Positions 62,754 to 64,000 of a DNA stretch of 64,000 nt are shown in pieces. Positions within the stretch are counted from its first letter, which is position 1. The number at the start of each line of letters is the position of its first letter. A model generated the notes under the pieces. The model made no database searches and was not told the origin of the DNA. It saw only the letters and a list, made by a program, of their open reading frames with translations. The position numbers were made by a program, and so were the translations under genes. The DNA comes from Candidatus Cybelea sp. (GTDB lineage Bacteria; Vulcanimicrobiota; Vulcanimicrobiia; Vulcanimicrobiales; Vulcanimicrobiaceae). The stretch covers positions 1 to 64,000 of the forward strand of contig DASXFZ010000060.1 in NCBI GenBank assembly GCA_036489315.1. Reading direction: 5' to 3'.

Positions 62754-63059
62754 GTGGTCACGGTTACACTACAGTCCGCCGAAGGTTGTGAAGCGGAGTT
62801 CGCCTGCACCGACGCACTCACGAGTCTGCTCGTCAGTGCGACAGGTGGTAACGTCGAAGTCAGTTTACAGGCGACGCGAGACGGCCTGACGTGGGGAAGC
62901 CCAGTCGCTAACGCTCGTGTCTGCGAAGAGTCGAAGGTGCTGAGGTTTGAGCTTCCAGAACGAACTCGTGCGATACGAGCCATATTGCAAAATAATAGTC
63001 GTAAGTTAGCGACGGTTCGACTTGGCGAAGAGCCCGTCGCGCAAAAGACCAAAATCTAG
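62754..63059 (+). CDS. Hypothetical beta-rich protein
   Basis: 101 residues from a GTG with AGGAGG seven bases upstream. 'VTLQSAEGCEAEFACTDALT' and 'NVEVSLQATRDGLTWGSPVA' look like a small beta-sandwich. Similar proteins are found among phage structural or decoration proteins, but the resemblance is general. Confidence 0.6.
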   Translation: MVTVTLQSAEGCEAEFACTDALTSLLVSATGGNVEVSLQATRDGLTWGSPVANARVCEESKVLRFELPERTRAIRAILQNNSRKLATVRLGEEPVAQKTKI

Positions 63060-63579
63060 CCAAAAGAGTTTCGAGTGCTTCGCCAATAAGAACCAATCTT
63101 GGGAGGTTGCTAACAGCCGCCCCTCCTGTCTCGAACTGACACTTTCCACGCTTTACGAAGAAGGCGTGGGAAATGCAACTCGTGGTGAGCGATTGAGTTG
63201 CCTGCTGAGTACACTGCCTCCCTGCTTTGCAGGGCGCGACGGTCATCGCGAGGCTCGCAGCGGCTTCAGCAAGACGTATGCAGGTCGAATGGTTAGCCTC
63301 GGCTTCCTTCGACCTCGCGGCGTCACCTGTAGCGGCAGCAGCTACTCTCCTTTTCCGTGTGCGACGCACGCGGGAACCGGGCTCACTGTATTCCTTGGCA
63401 ACAAGGCGTGACTGTCACTCACGAGTCTCCGCAGTGAAGTCAGACGCATGCGAGCCTGGAGCCTTTTGGTCGAGGCTTCGGGCTCGTGGTGTCGCGGTCA
63501 ATCAGGAGTACATTTACGTTTTTTGTCCCTGCTCGTTCGTAACGTGCAGTCCTTCAACTATTCGTTATGGGAGTAACCT
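63060..63579. other. Interval with no supported gene
   Basis: Open frames up to 150 codons occur on both strands but they lack start signals and have frameshadow-like composition. A degraded gene or untranslated RNA cannot be excluded. Confidence 0.4.
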
Positions 63580-63858
63580 ATGAAAACACAGACCCTTTTC
63601 CGGGCACTTGTCAGTCTTGTGGGAAAGCCACAGTATGAACTGGCCTCGGATTTCAAAATCTCGACGGCATCGCTCAGTCGCCACGCAGACGGACTGCTAC
63701 GACGGCCATCGGTGCTTCGGAAAGCAGTCGAGTTTTTTTCCGCTCAGATGCCCGAGAGTGTCGTAGATGCGGACCTCATCTCTACGAAGATACGCGGCCA
63801 GGACCTGGTTCGCTTAGCCCAAGTCCTCAGGAAAGAATCCTTGAAAGGTTCCAAATAA
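63580..63858 (+). CDS. Putative helix-turn-helix protein
   Basis: 92 residues with GGGAGT before the ATG. 'YELASDFKISTASLSRHADG' and 'LLRRPSVLRKAVEFFSAQMP' suggest a Cro/repressor-like helix-turn-helix. The stop overlaps the next ATG in TAATG. Confidence 0.6.
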   Translation: MKTQTLFRALVSLVGKPQYELASDFKISTASLSRHADGLLRRPSVLRKAVEFFSAQMPESVVDADLISTKIRGQDLVRLAQVLRKESLKGSK

Positions 63859-64000
63859 TGCAATCACTTGTGCTATCGGAAGATGCAACCTCGGCAGCCG
63901 ACGAGTTCGTCAAGTTAGGTTTCGAGTACACAGTGCTTCCCATCTTTCAAGCGCCATACCATTCCACCGTCGATTGGACGAGGGAACCTGACAACGGGTT
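63858..64000 (+). CDS. Start of a gene cut by the right window edge
   Basis: The ATG at 63858 shares a base with the previous stop. The 47 visible codons read 'MQSLVLSEDATSAADEFVKL' and 'GFEYTVLPIFQAPYHSTVDW'. The opening helix and 'VLPIF' strand could fit several folds. I do not assign a function. Confidence 0.6.
   Translation, partial: MQSLVLSEDATSAADEFVKLGFEYTVLPIFQAPYHSTVDWTREPDNG

Noticed and set aside
62908-63411. Genes on either strand of this interval
   Set aside because: No start signal and the frames overlap the better-supported gene at 62754; composition is not protein-like.

Overview
The window reads as chromosomal DNA of a high-GC, mostly uncultured bacterium. Its dense set of secreted lipoproteins of one recurrent beta-propeller family, repeats of the GloVer type, and a stack of phosphoesterase lipoproteins remind me most of Candidatus Eremiobacterota (WPS-2). 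That assignment is inference from protein style; no rRNA or ribosomal protein gene is present to fix it.

Bases 1 to about 34.6 kb form a lipoprotein-rich block. It holds seven intact phosphoesterases of the acid phosphatase / phospholipase C type (starting at 1253, 2766, 6743, 13502 minus, 16119, 17680, 33275) and one decayed copy (21818-23105). Interleaved are propeller lipoproteins (3, 4219 minus, 9078, 29645, 30674, 31704), a duplicated pair of another lipoprotein family (19382, 20590), a GloVer-repeat lipoprotein (10667), alpha/beta hydrolases, a CPBP membrane protease and a few housekeeping-type genes (peptidyl-prolyl isomerase, acetyltransferases, SDR). Most of these products carry a lipobox or other export signal, so the block codes for a cell-surface layer, probably for cleaving phosphate esters or phospholipids. 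Several genes are broken by single-base changes in short homopolymers, and one by in-frame stops.

From 34.7 to 43.5 kb the content is ordinary accessory chromosome: a molybdopterin oxidoreductase with its flavin reductase partner, two retropepsin-like proteases around an AraC regulator, two tail-collar-domain proteins, OsmC, and a DUF4242-adenylate cyclase fusion.

At 43542-43588 the 3' half of a tRNA-Val(GAC) lies on the minus strand without its 5' half. To its right the character changes: mostly short hypothetical genes, a nuclease of PD-(D/E)XK type, a tailspike-like beta-helix protein, an IS3 remnant, a truncated HNH gene, a small serine recombinase enclosed by an 18-base inverted repeat, two STAS proteins, two copies of a [small Cys/His protein + PNPOx-like flavoprotein] cassette, and near the right end a winged-helix replication-type gene followed by a cluster of 22-base palindromes and an AT-rich segment that look like an origin or operator region. 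I read 43.59 kb to beyond the right edge as an integrated mobile element (phage-, plasmid- or satellite-like) whose left boundary is the tRNA fragment. It carries at least one propeller lipoprotein of the host family, so it has exchanged genes with this or a related lineage.
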